This document shows, piece by piece, positions 24,301-34,190 of a DNA stretch of 64,000 nt. The DNA comes from Steromphala cineraria (lineage: Eukaryota; Mollusca; Gastropoda; Trochida; Trochidae): assembly GCA_916613615.1 (NCBI GenBank), contig OU744723.1:32618171-32682170 (forward strand), in the 5' to 3' direction. Both the position numbers and the translations under genes were made by a program. Within the stretch, counting starts at the first letter, position 1. Every line of letters begins with the position of its first letter. The notes beneath the pieces were generated by a model. That model searched no databases. It was not told the origin of the DNA and saw only the letters and a program-made list of their open reading frames with translations.

Positions 24301-24919
24301 GGAAACCATGCGCTACTTCTATCTGTAAGATTTCATCAACTATCAATTTGTCTAATTTAACACCACTTGATCTAGATATAGACTCCCATATTGCCCGTTT
24401 TTCGTCAACATCCCTCTTCATATTGTGATCCATATTGATCACATGTTTGTCTGATGTTATGAAGTCAGAAACTCTGCCTAAGTCGACTGATGCTGAATTT
24501 AGTACATAATCACGTCCGATAAGAATAACAGTCATTTCCTTTTTGGATGTTTTATTTTCATCTTCGTGTGATTTGTGTTCTTGTGTCTTTAGCAGAGGAC
24601 TTACAGCAGGTTCCCAGTTCGACCATTTGGCTTTGTCAAACTCAAGATTACCGAACACATCATCAAGCAGAATGACAGGACAAACACTGTTTGACAGGAC
24701 ATCAGTGAACTCCTCAGGTGACCTCACCTCATAAACATTTCGTCCACCCTTGTGTAGTTCCTCTAGCGCCATAAAACCAATGGTTGTTTTTCCTTCACCT
24801 GGATTCCCTTTGATGGTTATCCAGATTATTCCCCCTTTGATTCTATCCAGCGTTCTATCCAGTGCAGCTGTTCTGACCATGCCCTTATTCCAGTTCTGAA
24901 AGTAGCTGATTGTTCTCCC
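21309..24919 (-). CDS. STAND NTPase plus ankyrin-repeat exon (frameshifted)
   Basis: The exon starts after a TTTTTTTTTTCAG acceptor (24920-24932) and is phase-compatible with exon 30201-30019. First part: P-loop NTPase with Walker A GNPGEGKTT, Walker B VILLDDVF and a sensor-like strand TVILIGRDYVL, typical of novel STAND NTPases. It stays open to a TAG at 24110. A frame change at the T-run 24151-24155 is needed to continue into the second part, which has a linker, two or three canonical ankyrin repeats and about 24 short units of 27 residues (ERGVRVDEKSLHAAC then GNIDIVNLLI) to the stop at 21309. STAND NTPases act as nucleotide-switched sensors; the ankyrin array would be the ligand-binding part. 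Either a pseudogene or a homopolymer error. Confidence 0.8.
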
Positions 24920-24932
24920 TGAAAAAAAAAAT

Positions 24933-25199
24933 TAGTTTTCTTTAAATTGTAACGATTAACATTCTCACATAACGATAAGTTACAGATTCACCCAGTAACA
25001 AAGGTAAAGATACAATGTATGGCTTTCTGAATTGATGATAACAAGACTCACAAGTTGTAACCTGGCAATGAACATAAGCTATATTCAGTAAAATATACAA
25101 ATTTTGCCTGCTCAAGTTCAAGACTTCAAATACAAATCACAGCCTTCAAGGATGTAGATTTTAAAAAATAGAGCCATTGGCTCTGTAGCTCATCAGGCT
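24933..25199. other. intron sequence, no feature
   Basis: Part of the intron between the exons at 24919 and 30019. AT-rich, nothing recognisable. Confidence 0.5.
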
Positions 25200-25497
25200 T
25201 CATCATCAATTATGCTGTAGAGTGTGGCCAATGTGATTCCCCCTTTGTAGAGGCCATAGGGTCACTAATTATAAAATTAAGTATATTGGCGACAAGTTTC
25301 AGTTTTCTAGGCCTTATACTTCAGGGGAAGAGATATGAAAATAGATTTGAAGAACGTTCCTGTTGCCTTTATTAGGGGTCACAGGGCCAGCAAAGCTACA
25401 ATTTATAATTCTCACTAGCCAAGGAGTCTGTACACAAAGATTCAACTTTCAAGGTCTTATGGTTTTGGAGATGAAGATGAAAATAGGTTCGAACAAA
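25200..25497 (+). repeat. repeat family A (intronic)
   Basis: Two units with GGGTCACAGGGCCAGCAAAG, CAAGGAGTCTGTACAC and GGAGATGAAGATGAAAATAG. The array stops abruptly at about 25497 and resumes at about 28462, which brackets the DIRS-like element. Confidence 0.65.
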
Positions 25498-25518
25498 CCT
25501 GCAGAGGTTTCAGATTCT

Positions 25519-26426
25519 TTATGAAATAACAAGGATGTAAAGGACACACACCTGATCACGTGACTTGATTCTCCAGGAGGGCTTTCCTTTTGGCGACCAT
25601 TGGGTATAAGTAACAGGCCTAAAAGCGGCCGTGAACAAGGTTTCTAAGCCAAAGCTAGAGGGTGTGCGACTCTGTCCACTGGAGAGAACCGACCTGCCAT
25701 TGGAGTGCATGTCAAGTTGGGAGTGTTTGATGAACGTGTTTGGCTGGCTCCAGGTAGCGGCTCAACAGATCTCTTCAATCGGCAGGGCCGCAGCAAAAGC
25801 CAGATGGGAGCTAGGGAGCTTGATTGGGGCTGATATATGAAAGGAATGGTGAACCTTTGGGCGGTACGTGTCCGGCAGCCTGATGCTGACTCTGTCTCTA
25901 TGAAAGACAGTCAGTTCGGGATTAGCAGACATCTCCAGCCTGCCTGACGTGACCGCCAGAAGGAAGGCAGTTTTCCAAATGAGTAACTGAAGGAAAATGG
26001 AATCAAGGTCCCTCAAAAAGGACGGACCCGAAACCCAATCCAAGACTACAGATAAATCCCAAACTTGGCTGATACGCCCCATGGGTGGATGTATCCTGTA
26101 AAACCTGCTAAGAAACGCTGGACCATGGGATGACTACCAAAAACGGAGCCATCTACAGGGACGTGGAACACGGATATGGCCGTCGAGTAACCTCTGACTG
26201 TAGATGCGGCCAAGCTGTCGTCAAGTCGGGATTGCAAGAACTCGAGCACCTGAACTAGATCCGCAGAAAAGTAATCGAGAAGCCCTCGATTTCCACACCA
26301 GCGCGCATAACAGACCCATCTATCCTCATACTGATTGTTTGTTGAATCCGTCCTCGAAGCCAGTATTATGTCTGCAACTCGTGCAGGAATACCACTCTCC
26401 TGGAAGTGATTCCGGATAGTGCCCAA
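25519..26426 (-). pseudogene. tyrosine recombinase of the DIRS-like element, broken
   Basis: The N-terminal SAM-like domain is readable at 26426-26046 (ILASRTDSTNNQYEDRW, then ASTVRGYSTAISVFH). After a frameshift near 26060, the catalytic domain runs 26082-25762 with KTAFLLAVTSGRLEMSA, which holds the first catalytic Arg. A TGA at about 25761-25759 interrupts it. The same frame goes on AATWSQPNTFIKH, where the family's catalytic Tyr would be expected but Ser is read. Inactive by three independent lesions. Confidence 0.65.
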
Positions 26427-26429
26427 GGC

Positions 26430-27120
26430 ACCCTCTTAATCCTGGGATTCGGGTGTGGCTCCCCTTCCTGAGTTAGAAGGTCCGGGTAACTCGTCAACAA
26501 CACGGGAGTCCGTGCCAGACACCTGAGTACCAACGGAAACCAGCTCTGCGCCGTCCACAAGGGAGCCAGAAGAACTAGAATTTCCAGCGGTTGCCCAACT
26601 GCGACAGAACCATGGGAATGACTGGAATTGGCGGGAACGCCCACAGCACTAGACCGGTCCAGTCTATCGCCAAGACGTCGGAGGCCTGAGCTTTGGGGTC
26701 GGTGATTCTGGAGCAGAACACTGGAATCTGGTCCGTCACTCCAAACGCAACCAGATCCACCTGGTACGGTCCATAACACAAGAAAATAATACCGAATGTC
26801 TCGACTCGTGAAGAGCAAGGATGTGGCGAGACAGAGCGTCCGCTGTACGGGTCTCATCCTCAGACAAGCCCTCCAGACTATGTCCACCGTCGCCGCCATA
26901 TTCCCCAACAACCGGAGCCACATCCGGGCGGGATGAGCGGGCAATTGCATGAACTGATGGACACACTGGGACACCTTGATCACTCGATCTGGAGCGAGGG
27001 AAACCACTCCGTCGCAGTGTCGAATATGGCACCCAGGAATACTAGGTCCTGAGAGGGGGCCAGGTCTGACTTCTTGAGATTTATTATCCAAACCAGAGAG
27101 TCCCCAACACTGAGGTGCAA
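26430..27120 (-). pseudogene. reverse transcriptase C-terminus and RNase H-like region of the DIRS-like element
   Basis: Spread over several frames: LKKSDLAPSQDLVFLGAIFD resembles the end of a DIRS reverse transcriptase. RMWLRLLGNMAATVDIVWRA resembles the following segment, and SDVLAIDWTGLVLWAFPP with LLAPLWTAQSWFP the C-terminal RNase H-like region. Frames change at least twice. The catalytic reverse-transcriptase domain is absent. Confidence 0.6.
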
Positions 27121-27685
27121 GGGACGAGACTCTGTGGGGTACCGGTACCCCCCGACGACCCGACTGAGTCGAGTCTAGCAGGGGGGTCCCGTGTGAGAAA
27201 CTCCTTGCGAAGTTCCGCCAAAAGGTCTCTGAACAAGCCCTTCATTCTATCCTTAACTAATGAGTTAATGACATCCAAGGATGCCGGCGCATTAGTAGGG
27301 GGAATAATCGAAGCCCTAGCCGGGACCTGTCGGCCCCCCTGCATCCGAGTCAGAACTCCCCAAGTCCGACTGGATTGGGGGTGACTCGACAGGGCCTCTA
27401 CCCTTCTTACTCCTTGATCTCTATTGTCTAGAGGGAGGGGTGGCAGTACGAGGGCACCTCCCGAGGCCTGGACCTGGCGGTAGTTCCTCCTCCTCTTAGT
27501 CTTCTGTACAAAGCCCTTACAGGCCTGGCACTTTCTGTCGTTGTCCCGTCGAGCACCAAGCAGACTAGGCAGCACTCATGCGGGTCGGAACCAGGCAGAG
27601 TGCCCCCATAGTTGAAGCATTTCTTGAACGTCTGTAACGTTAAGAAAAACAACAACTGAGAAATGATATAAATATATATACCCAT
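27084..27685 (-). pseudogene. gag-like protein of the DIRS-like element, broken
   Basis: Two overlapping frames (27685-27428 and 27575-27084). The first contains a Cys/His pattern (KKCFNYGGTLPGSDPHECC) like the zinc-finger start of DIRS gag proteins. The second contains CQACKGFVQK and a helical basic-acidic C-terminus. A frameshift separates them. The second frame ends at the junction with reverse-transcriptase remnants. Confidence 0.55.
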
Positions 27686-28461
27686 TCAACTTTATATAGG
27701 AAAGCGCAAATAAAAGCTAAATAAAACCTAACTAAGCTACCTAAGCTAGAAAGGTAAAATAGCACGGCCGACATGTTGTGCTAAAAAGCATCTAGGGCAA
27801 GATAACAATAACAATGCAGCCTGAAAGGGAAAAAAACATACATGTTATAAAATATAAACATGACTTGCCCTTAACACGGAGTAATTCCACCAAAGAATTT
27901 TTTTAGAAGTGGAAATAATCCCTGCCAGCATATAAAATCATGATTTATTTAGTACACAAAGACTAAAAAGCAAGTGCCAAACAACAACGAAGGGTATCTA
28001 TTTTCCATTAGTAGGGAATACAACCCCTCGAGAATCCGTCATGTTGTTTGTCAATTTCCCGCACCAAAGCACAGCACGTGGTCGTGTCTACTTTGGAAAA
28101 TTCCTAAGTCACAACGCGAGGAATGAGAAAAATGCAAACCTATCCTATTCTAAAAGGAGAAAAGGCTACCAAACATAAAGATTCCTTGTCCATTTTTTCT
28201 CATTTGTTCGTCAGAACAAAACTTAAATAAAGAATTCTTCACCAGAGAACAACACGCCTTGACCAGATGCATGACAGATTGATAAGTGATGAGGTTGGAG
28301 TTATCTGCCCCTGTTGCAATAGCTACCGCTTGGTGAGGTGCCCTCTATGAGTGGTTAAATGATAACAAAACACGTTTTTGTGTATTTTTCACAATAGTCA
28401 CAACCTGTAACATTAGGAAAATTTCAGATTTTATGCAGTAAGTACCCCAAGGAGGATCCCC

Positions 28462-28533
28462 TTCTGAAAAAAATTTAAGGGTTTGGCCCCTGTGGCCCTT
28501 GTAAGGGGTCACAGGGCCACCAAAGCTACAATT
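28462..28533 (+). repeat. repeat family A, left part, interrupted by LINE
   Basis: GGCCCCTGTGGCCCTTGTAA and CACAGGGCCACCAAAGCTAC, ending in the target sequence AAAGCTACAATT (28522-28533). Confidence 0.65.
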
Positions 28534-29443
28534 AGTCCAATATTGTTATATGGTGCAGAGATTTGGGGGCTTAAATATTTTTCTTGTATAGAAAAAGTGC
28601 AAGCTTCTTTTTTTTAATATTTTCTAGGTGTAGGTAAATATGCCTCAAATTTAGCTATTTTAGGTGAAACTGGACATCATTGTATGTTTGTTCAGAGCCA
28701 AATGAGAGCGATAACATTTTTGTTAAAATTATTGCGTATGGAAGATTGTAGATATCCCAAACAATGCTACTATTTTCTTAAAAGATTAGATGACCAAGGT
28801 AAACATAGTTGGGTTTCGGATGTTAAAAAATGTTGAACTCTTAACGGTTTTTCATATGTTTGGGTTTACCAAAATGTTGGTGATGTAAATATATTTATGC
28901 ATCAATTTCTGGAAAGATTAAAAGATATTGCTTCTCAAAATTGGTTCGCAAAATTGTCTGCTTCTAATTATTTATCCCACTATTCAAATGTTAAATCTTT
29001 ACTAAATGTTGAAAGATATGTTTTTTCTTTACATGATAAATCTCTAAGAAGAGCACTCTGTAAATTTAGGATTAGTTTACATAATTTTAATGTACAATTT
29101 TTACGTAAAAATTCACAAGATGTTCAAAAAAGTATTTGTCAATACTGTAATAAGGGCTGTATTGAAGATGAACAACATGTCTTTTTCGCTTGTGATCGTT
29201 ACAAGATTTTACGAGCGCTTTATATGGAACAATAGCGAGATGTTTATGCTGGTCCTATTACACTGCCAAATATTCTGAATTGTCAAAATGAAAGTGTTAT
29301 AAAATTAACCTCCGTATATCTTTGTAAACTTTTTAGACTTAGATTAAGAAATACGTGACTCTGTTTATTATGTCAACTCCATTGTAACATAGGCCATACT
29401 GCCCACATTACTGAATAAAAATCTGTCTGTCTGTCTGTCTGTC
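28534..29443 (+). mobile_element. 5'-truncated LINE with TCTG tail
   Basis: A 910-bp insertion opposite to the host gene. It encodes the C-terminal end of a non-LTR retrotransposon protein: SPILLYGAEIWGLKY near the start, and at the end a CCHC-like finger (CQYCNKGCIEDEQHVFFAC) in the open stretch 28897-29235. At least two stops (about 28600 and 28833) break the frame. It ends in (TCTG)n. The 12-bp target duplication AAAGCTACAATT flanks it (28522-28533 and 29444-29455). The insertion hit a repeat family A unit. Confidence 0.85.
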
Positions 29444-29775
29444 AAAGCTACAATTTATAATCTTCACTTGTCAAGGAGTCTGCAAACAAAGTTTCAGTTT
29501 TCTAGGCCTTATGCTTCTGGAAGAGAAGATGAAAATAGTTGTTTTGGGCGTGGCCTCTGTGGCCCTTTTTAGGGGTCACAGGGCCACCAAAGCTACAATT
29601 TATAATCCTCACTAGCCAAGGTGTCGTGACACAACGTTTCAGCTATCTAGGTCTTATGGTTCTGGAGAAGATGAAAATGTTTTTTTTAGGATGGATGGAC
29701 AGCCGGACGGACGGACGCCGGACACCACGCCATGCCATAAGCCCATCGGGCTTTACAGGCCAGATGAGCTAAAAA
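29444..29775 (+). repeat. repeat family A, right part with terminal hairpin
   Basis: Two units, then GGACGGACGGACG and the hairpin AGCCCATCGGGC with GGCCAGATGAGCT (29740-29770), as at 18040-18077. The stretch 29776-30018 is plain intron. Confidence 0.75.
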
Positions 29776-30018
29776 TCAAGAATCAATTCTCTCATCGTAC
29801 GTCATTGCCAGATCGTTCAATATGCATGATGTTGTCAAACAAGCTACTGCTCTAGCTTAGATTGGTTTCTTTTCTGATACAACACAGAAGCATATCTATC
29901 TTATCAACATATCAACATATTCCTAGAACCATAGTTTCACTAATCAGACTCTTCTTTAGAAAGAGTGGTTCCTAACTTAGTAACAACAGTATATAATATC
30001 TTAGGGGACACAACTCAC

Positions 30019-30201
30019 GCATGATGCGGTCAGCTTTACTGGGTTCTCTGCCTGTCTGTCCTTCACAAATGGTTGCCATTCTGCTGATGTTCTGACTGCC
30101 TCCAAACGACTGGTTGATTTGACTTGCCTTCTCCACGGTGACATCTCCAAACTGTTGTTGTGTCAGATTCAGCTGGACGTTCAGTGTAGTCTGGGAGACA
30201 C
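30019..30201 (-). CDS. internal exon of the STAND-ankyrin gene
   Basis: 183 bp. The acceptor is CCAAAAG before GTGTCTCC; the pyrimidine tract is weak. The donor is GCATGC|GTGAGT (GT on the minus strand at 30018-30017). It encodes QTTLNVQLNLTQQQFGDVTV and, after a further stretch, SKADRIM; about 61 residues. Two bases complete the preceding codon and one base carries over, which fits exons 30550 and 24919. Spliced to the next exon the reading continues ISYFQNWNKGMVRTAALDR into the NTPase, supporting the model. Role unknown; it lies in the linker before the NTPase. Confidence 0.7.
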
Positions 30202-30549
30202 CTTTTGGAATTGATGAAGAAAAACTATAGATACATTGATTAACCTTAGTTTCAGTGCATTTAGACCATTGTCTGTCACAGTTGAATTGTCTATGTTTAA
30301 CCTTTTGAAAAGGTTACACCAAGCTTTATATGGAATTAAGGAATATATAAAGAGACTTAACACCGAACCGCAGACAAGATCCAACCAAAAGCACTGTAAA
30401 TATCATCCTTTAAATTTGAACTTCCAAATGTAATTCAAATCTTTTGTCATACCGAACTCGATAACGCTGTATAGATTTCAATCTTAAACATATTCGTATT
30501 CTTCATGTGCCACCAAAGTTAACCCCAAAAGGTATCATTTCTGTTGTAC
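30202..30549. other. intron, no feature
   Basis: AT-rich intron between two exons of the STAND-ankyrin gene. Confidence 0.5.
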
Positions 30550-30678
30550 CAGCCAAGGCGCTCCCAGATTCTATTGCCAAGGAGTCCTCAGCTTGTTGGC
30601 TACTGGATGTTGGTACCAGCTGATTGTCTGGGAGGTCACATGACTGGAGCATCTCCTGCACACACTGACCAAGTCCTG
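30550..30678 (-). CDS. small exon of the STAND-ankyrin gene
   Basis: 129 bp encoding about 43 residues (AGLGQCVQEMLQSCDLPDNQ, then LVPTSSSQQAEDSLAIESGS). The donor is TTGGCTG|GTACAA. The acceptor is AAGCAG, two AG sites three bases apart (exon start 30678 or 30675), both in frame. Phases match exon 30792 upstream and 30201 downstream. No known domain; polar and probably flexible. Confidence 0.6.
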
Positions 30679-30791
30679 CTTGAACAGAATGATGATGCAA
30701 TATGTCATTTGAATAATTATTGCCTAACTTTTTGTGTCAATGTCAGCCTTAACTTAATGTAATTTCGACAGAGACATTAACCAGACCATAC

Positions 30792-31146
30792 CTGAAACAC
30801 TCCCAGTTTGTAGACGACATGTCCTTTTCCTCACAGCTATCACAGGCGCTGCTCCAAGAACATCCAACTCCTCTTCTCCTTCCTTTTCCTCTTCTCTTCT
30901 ACCATCTTCATTGTGAGGAGCTGCTAGTGAAGCAGGAGACATCACATCTTCATCTTCATCTTCATCACTTGTATGGTAAAAATACGACCAATCTCTTCCC
31001 TCATCACTAGAGGCGTCGGCTGCTTCATCAACCCTACACTCTTCATCATCTTCATCACATGTGCGGTATGCATCATCATCTTCATCACAAGTGTTGTATT
31101 CATCATCATCAGCATCGTCTGAGTGGGAGGACTCCACATCAGACAT
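30792..31146 (-). CDS. first coding exon of the STAND-ankyrin gene, acidic
   Basis: Starts at ATG 31146 (A at -3), 14 bases after a TTTTATCTTTCAG acceptor (exon begins 31160). It ends at TTTCAG|GTATGG. 118 codons, extremely Asp/Glu-rich, with an imperfect tandem of 11-residue units around YNTCDEDDDAY and YRTCDEDDEE. A basic stretch (VRKRTCR) follows just before the splice. Probably disordered. An ATG at 31188 in the same frame lies upstream of the acceptor and is likely intronic; further 5' exons cannot be excluded. Confidence 0.6.
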
Positions 31147-31194
31147 GTTTCCTTCAGGCTCTGAAAGATAAAATCTATCCCTTGACACAAATTA

Positions 31195-31310
31195 TTTGAA
31201 AAGGTCTTATGAGGGGCCACAGGGCAACACTAGCTATACAATATAATCTTCACTTTTTGAGTGTGTAAACATGATTTCAGCTTGCTATGCCTTATTCTTC
31301 CAGAAAATTA
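31195..31310 (+). repeat. repeat family A fragment
   Basis: One degraded unit (GAGGGGCCACAGGGCAACAC, TTCAGCTTGC). Confidence 0.55.
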
Positions 31311-31316
31311 AAAGTA

Positions 31317-32392
31317 CCGAGGGTACAGAAGCTCACCTGAAAATGAATGATGTCAATTAATAAATTACGTTTTTCTTTCATCTTAATTTTTTTAGAAACC
31401 CTTAAAAATATAAAACCACTTGCATGACACGTCTACCTTTCTGTGCGGAACCACAATAGGTATAACATACTACAACTTCAGAATGATATCTATATTGGTT
31501 TCGGAGGGTTAGTCTTTTTCATGAAATCTAATTGAAATTCAATATGGTTGCCATGGCGGCCATATTGGATTCTCAAAACTGAAACGTCTACCTTTCTGTG
31601 CGGTTTCACTATAGTAATAACATACTACAATTTCAGAATGATTTCTAGATTGGTTTAGGAAAAGTAGTCTTTTTCATGAAATCTAATTGAAAATTCAATA
31701 TGGCTGCCTGCCACAGCAGCCATATTGAATTCTCAAAACTGAAACGTCTACCTTTCCTTGGGGAATTACCATAGGTATAACATACTACAATTTCAGAATC
31801 TAGATTGGTTCAGGAGGAGTAGTCTTTTTCGTGAAATCTAATTGAAAATTCAATATGGCTGCCATAAGCGGACATCTTGAATTCTCAAAACTAAAACGTC
31901 TACCTTTCTGTGAGGAATCACCATGGGTAAAACATAATACAATTTCAGAATGATATCTGGATTCGTTTAGGAGAAGTAGTCTTTTTCATGAAATCTATTT
32001 GAAAATTCAATTTGGCTGCCATGGCGGACATCTTGGATTCTCAAAAGTGAAACGTCTACCTTTTTGTGAGGGATCACCATGGGTATAACATACTACAATT
32101 TCAGAATGATATCTGGATTCGTTTAGGAGGAGTAGTCTTTTTCGTGAAATCTAATTGAAAATTCAATATGGCTGCCATGGCGGCCATCTTGGATTCTTAA
32201 AAGTGAAACGTCTACCTTTCTGTGAAAAATCACTATGGATATAACATACTACAATTTCAGAATGATATCTTGATTCGTTTAGGAGGAGTAGTCTTTTTCC
32301 TGAAAGTTTACGGACGGCGGACGGACAGACGGACGACGGAAGAAGCGCCACGACATAAGCTCACATTTACTTCGTAAAGGTGAGCTTAAAAA
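31317..32392. repeat. repeat family B: 155-bp tandem units with hairpin end
   Basis: Six units of about 155 bp carrying ACGTCTACCTTTCTGTG, CATACTACAATTTCAGAATG and ATGGCTGCCATGG. The edges are AAGCTCACCT (31329-31338) and inverted AGGTGAGCTT (32378-32387). Before the right edge lie a GGACGGACAGACGGACG tract and a hairpin AAGCTCAC/GTGAGCTT (32357-32387). This is the same plan as family A with an unrelated body. Non-autonomous element; superfamily unknown. Confidence 0.75.
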
Positions 32393-32650
32393 GATGAAAA
32401 TCGGTTTGAAGGGCGTGGCCCTTATTAGGGGCCACAAAGCCAGCAAAGCTACACGTTATAATCCTCGCTAGTCAAGGAGTCTATACAAGTTTCAGCGTTT
32501 TATGCTTTAGGCTTCTGAATCTTCTTTGGTGTCAAAGGGTCACCAAAGCTACAATTCACAATCTTCACTTGTCAAGGGGTATGTACACACGTTTTCAAGT
32601 CCTTATGCTTCTGGAAAGAAAGATGGAAACTAGATTAGCGTTTGCGGGAC
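32390..32650 (+). repeat. repeat family A fragment
   Basis: Two degraded units directly abutting family B. Confidence 0.6.
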
Positions 32651-32654
32651 ACAG

Positions 32655-34190
32655 CAAATGCAGAACAGCCCCAAAACTTGGGGTTTCGCCTTACCCTGTT
32701 CCCAATTTTACAAGCCTCACAAAATATGGCATTTTCTTGTGACCTTGACCTTTGACACTCAAGGTCACACAATCATGAACACATTTCATTGAATATAACA
32801 TTAATGTTATTAATTAAAGTGTTACAAGATAAAATAATCCATTTTCTCAATATATGATGACCTTGCTGTGACCTTGACCTTCGACAGTTTGTACCAATTT
32901 ATTTTTTTAATTTTGTACTTCTCGAGAGATAATATATAGAAAATCTTAACTTCATAGCACAAACATTTTTCATGAGTTCTAAACAGCTAAATGGGATAAA
33001 GTTGTATCCAAATTAGGTGCACATAGTAATAACTCATATCTCATGACCTTGGCCTTTAACCTTCAAGGTCGCACAATCAATGAACACTTTTATTGAGTAT
33101 AACAATCATGTATTGATTACAAGTGTTCATTTTTAGAATAAAACATTTTCGCAACATCATGCTTAAGTCATGACCTTGCTGTGACCTAGACCTTGGATGG
33201 ATTGTAACCGAAAACTTTTCAAAACATTTTACTTTTCCAAGGATGATATATACCATTTAAGAGCTTCATAGCACAATTTGTTTTCACGTTATCGCGTTTA
33301 CAATGAATTTTTAGTAATTTTTCAACTCTTGACCTTGACCATTAACCTTGAAAGTGAACATGTAATAATGATTCCATAAACGTGTAAACATTAAGACATG
33401 TTCATGAGTTCTGAAAAGCTAAATGGGATAAAGTTATACCCAAATCAGGTACACATTGCAATAACACCTCTCATGACCTTGACCTTTGACCTTCAATGTC
33501 ACACATTCAATGAACACTTTTTATTGAGTGCAACGATCATGTATTGATTAAAAGTGTTCATAGTTTGAATAAAGCATTTTCGCAACATTATGCTTAAATC
33601 ATGACCTTGCAGAGACCTAGACCTTCGACGGATTGAAACCGAAACCTTTTCAAAATGTGCTACTTTTCCAAGGATGGTATATACCATTTTAGAACTTCAT
33701 AGCACAAAAACTTTTCAAGTTATCGCGTTTACAATGAATTTTTTAGTTATTTTTCAACTCTTGACCTTGACCATTAACCTTGAAAGTGAACATGTAATAA
33801 TGATCCCATAGAAGTGTAAACATTAGGACATGTTCATGAGTTCTGAAAAGCTAAATGAGATAAAGTTACACCCAAATTAGGTACACATTGCAATAACACC
33901 TGTCATGACCTTGGCCTTTGACCTTCAATGTCACACATTCAATGAACACTTTTTATTGAGTATACCAATCATGTATTGATTAAAAGTGTTTATAGTTAGA
34001 ATAAAGCATTTTCGATGCATCATACTAAAGTCATGACCTTGCTGTGACCTTGACCTTGAACGGATTGTAGCCAACACCTTTTTCAAACATTTTACTTTTC
34101 CAAGGATGATATATACGAAGTGAGAGCTTTATAGCAAAAACACTTTTCAAGTTATCGCGTTTACAAGGAATTCATAGAGTGATAACATAT
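32655..34190 (+). repeat. repeat family C, TGACCTTGACC-rich tandem repeat
   Basis: Three to four long units of about 420-450 bp. Each has pairs of TGACCTTGACCTTTGACC clusters, CATTTTCGCAACAT, TTTTCCAAGGATGATATATA and AGTTATCGCGTTTACAA. They include perfect nuclear-receptor-type motifs: DR1 at 33480-33492 and TCAAGGTCA at 32759-32767. A fragment is at 35875-35945. Confidence 0.75.

Larger units (their letters stand above)
25498..28461 (-). mobile_element. DIRS-like tyrosine-recombinase retrotransposon, degenerate
   Basis: A roughly 3-kb element in the same orientation as the host gene. Remnants in order on the minus strand: gag-like zinc-finger region (27685-27084), C-terminal reverse transcriptase and RNase H-like region (27120-26430), tyrosine recombinase (26426-25519). 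That order and the recombinase in place of a DDE integrase define DIRS elements. Most of the reverse transcriptase is missing between gag and RNase H. The limits are inferred from interruption of repeat family A; terminal repeats were not resolved. The region 27690-28460 has no reading frame. Confidence 0.65.

Noticed and set aside
30819..31220. Overlapping frames over the acidic exon (plus strand 30819-31010, minus strand 30942-31220)
   Set aside because: Shadows produced by the CAT/TCT trinucleotide-like composition; only the frame with matching splice phases is kept.
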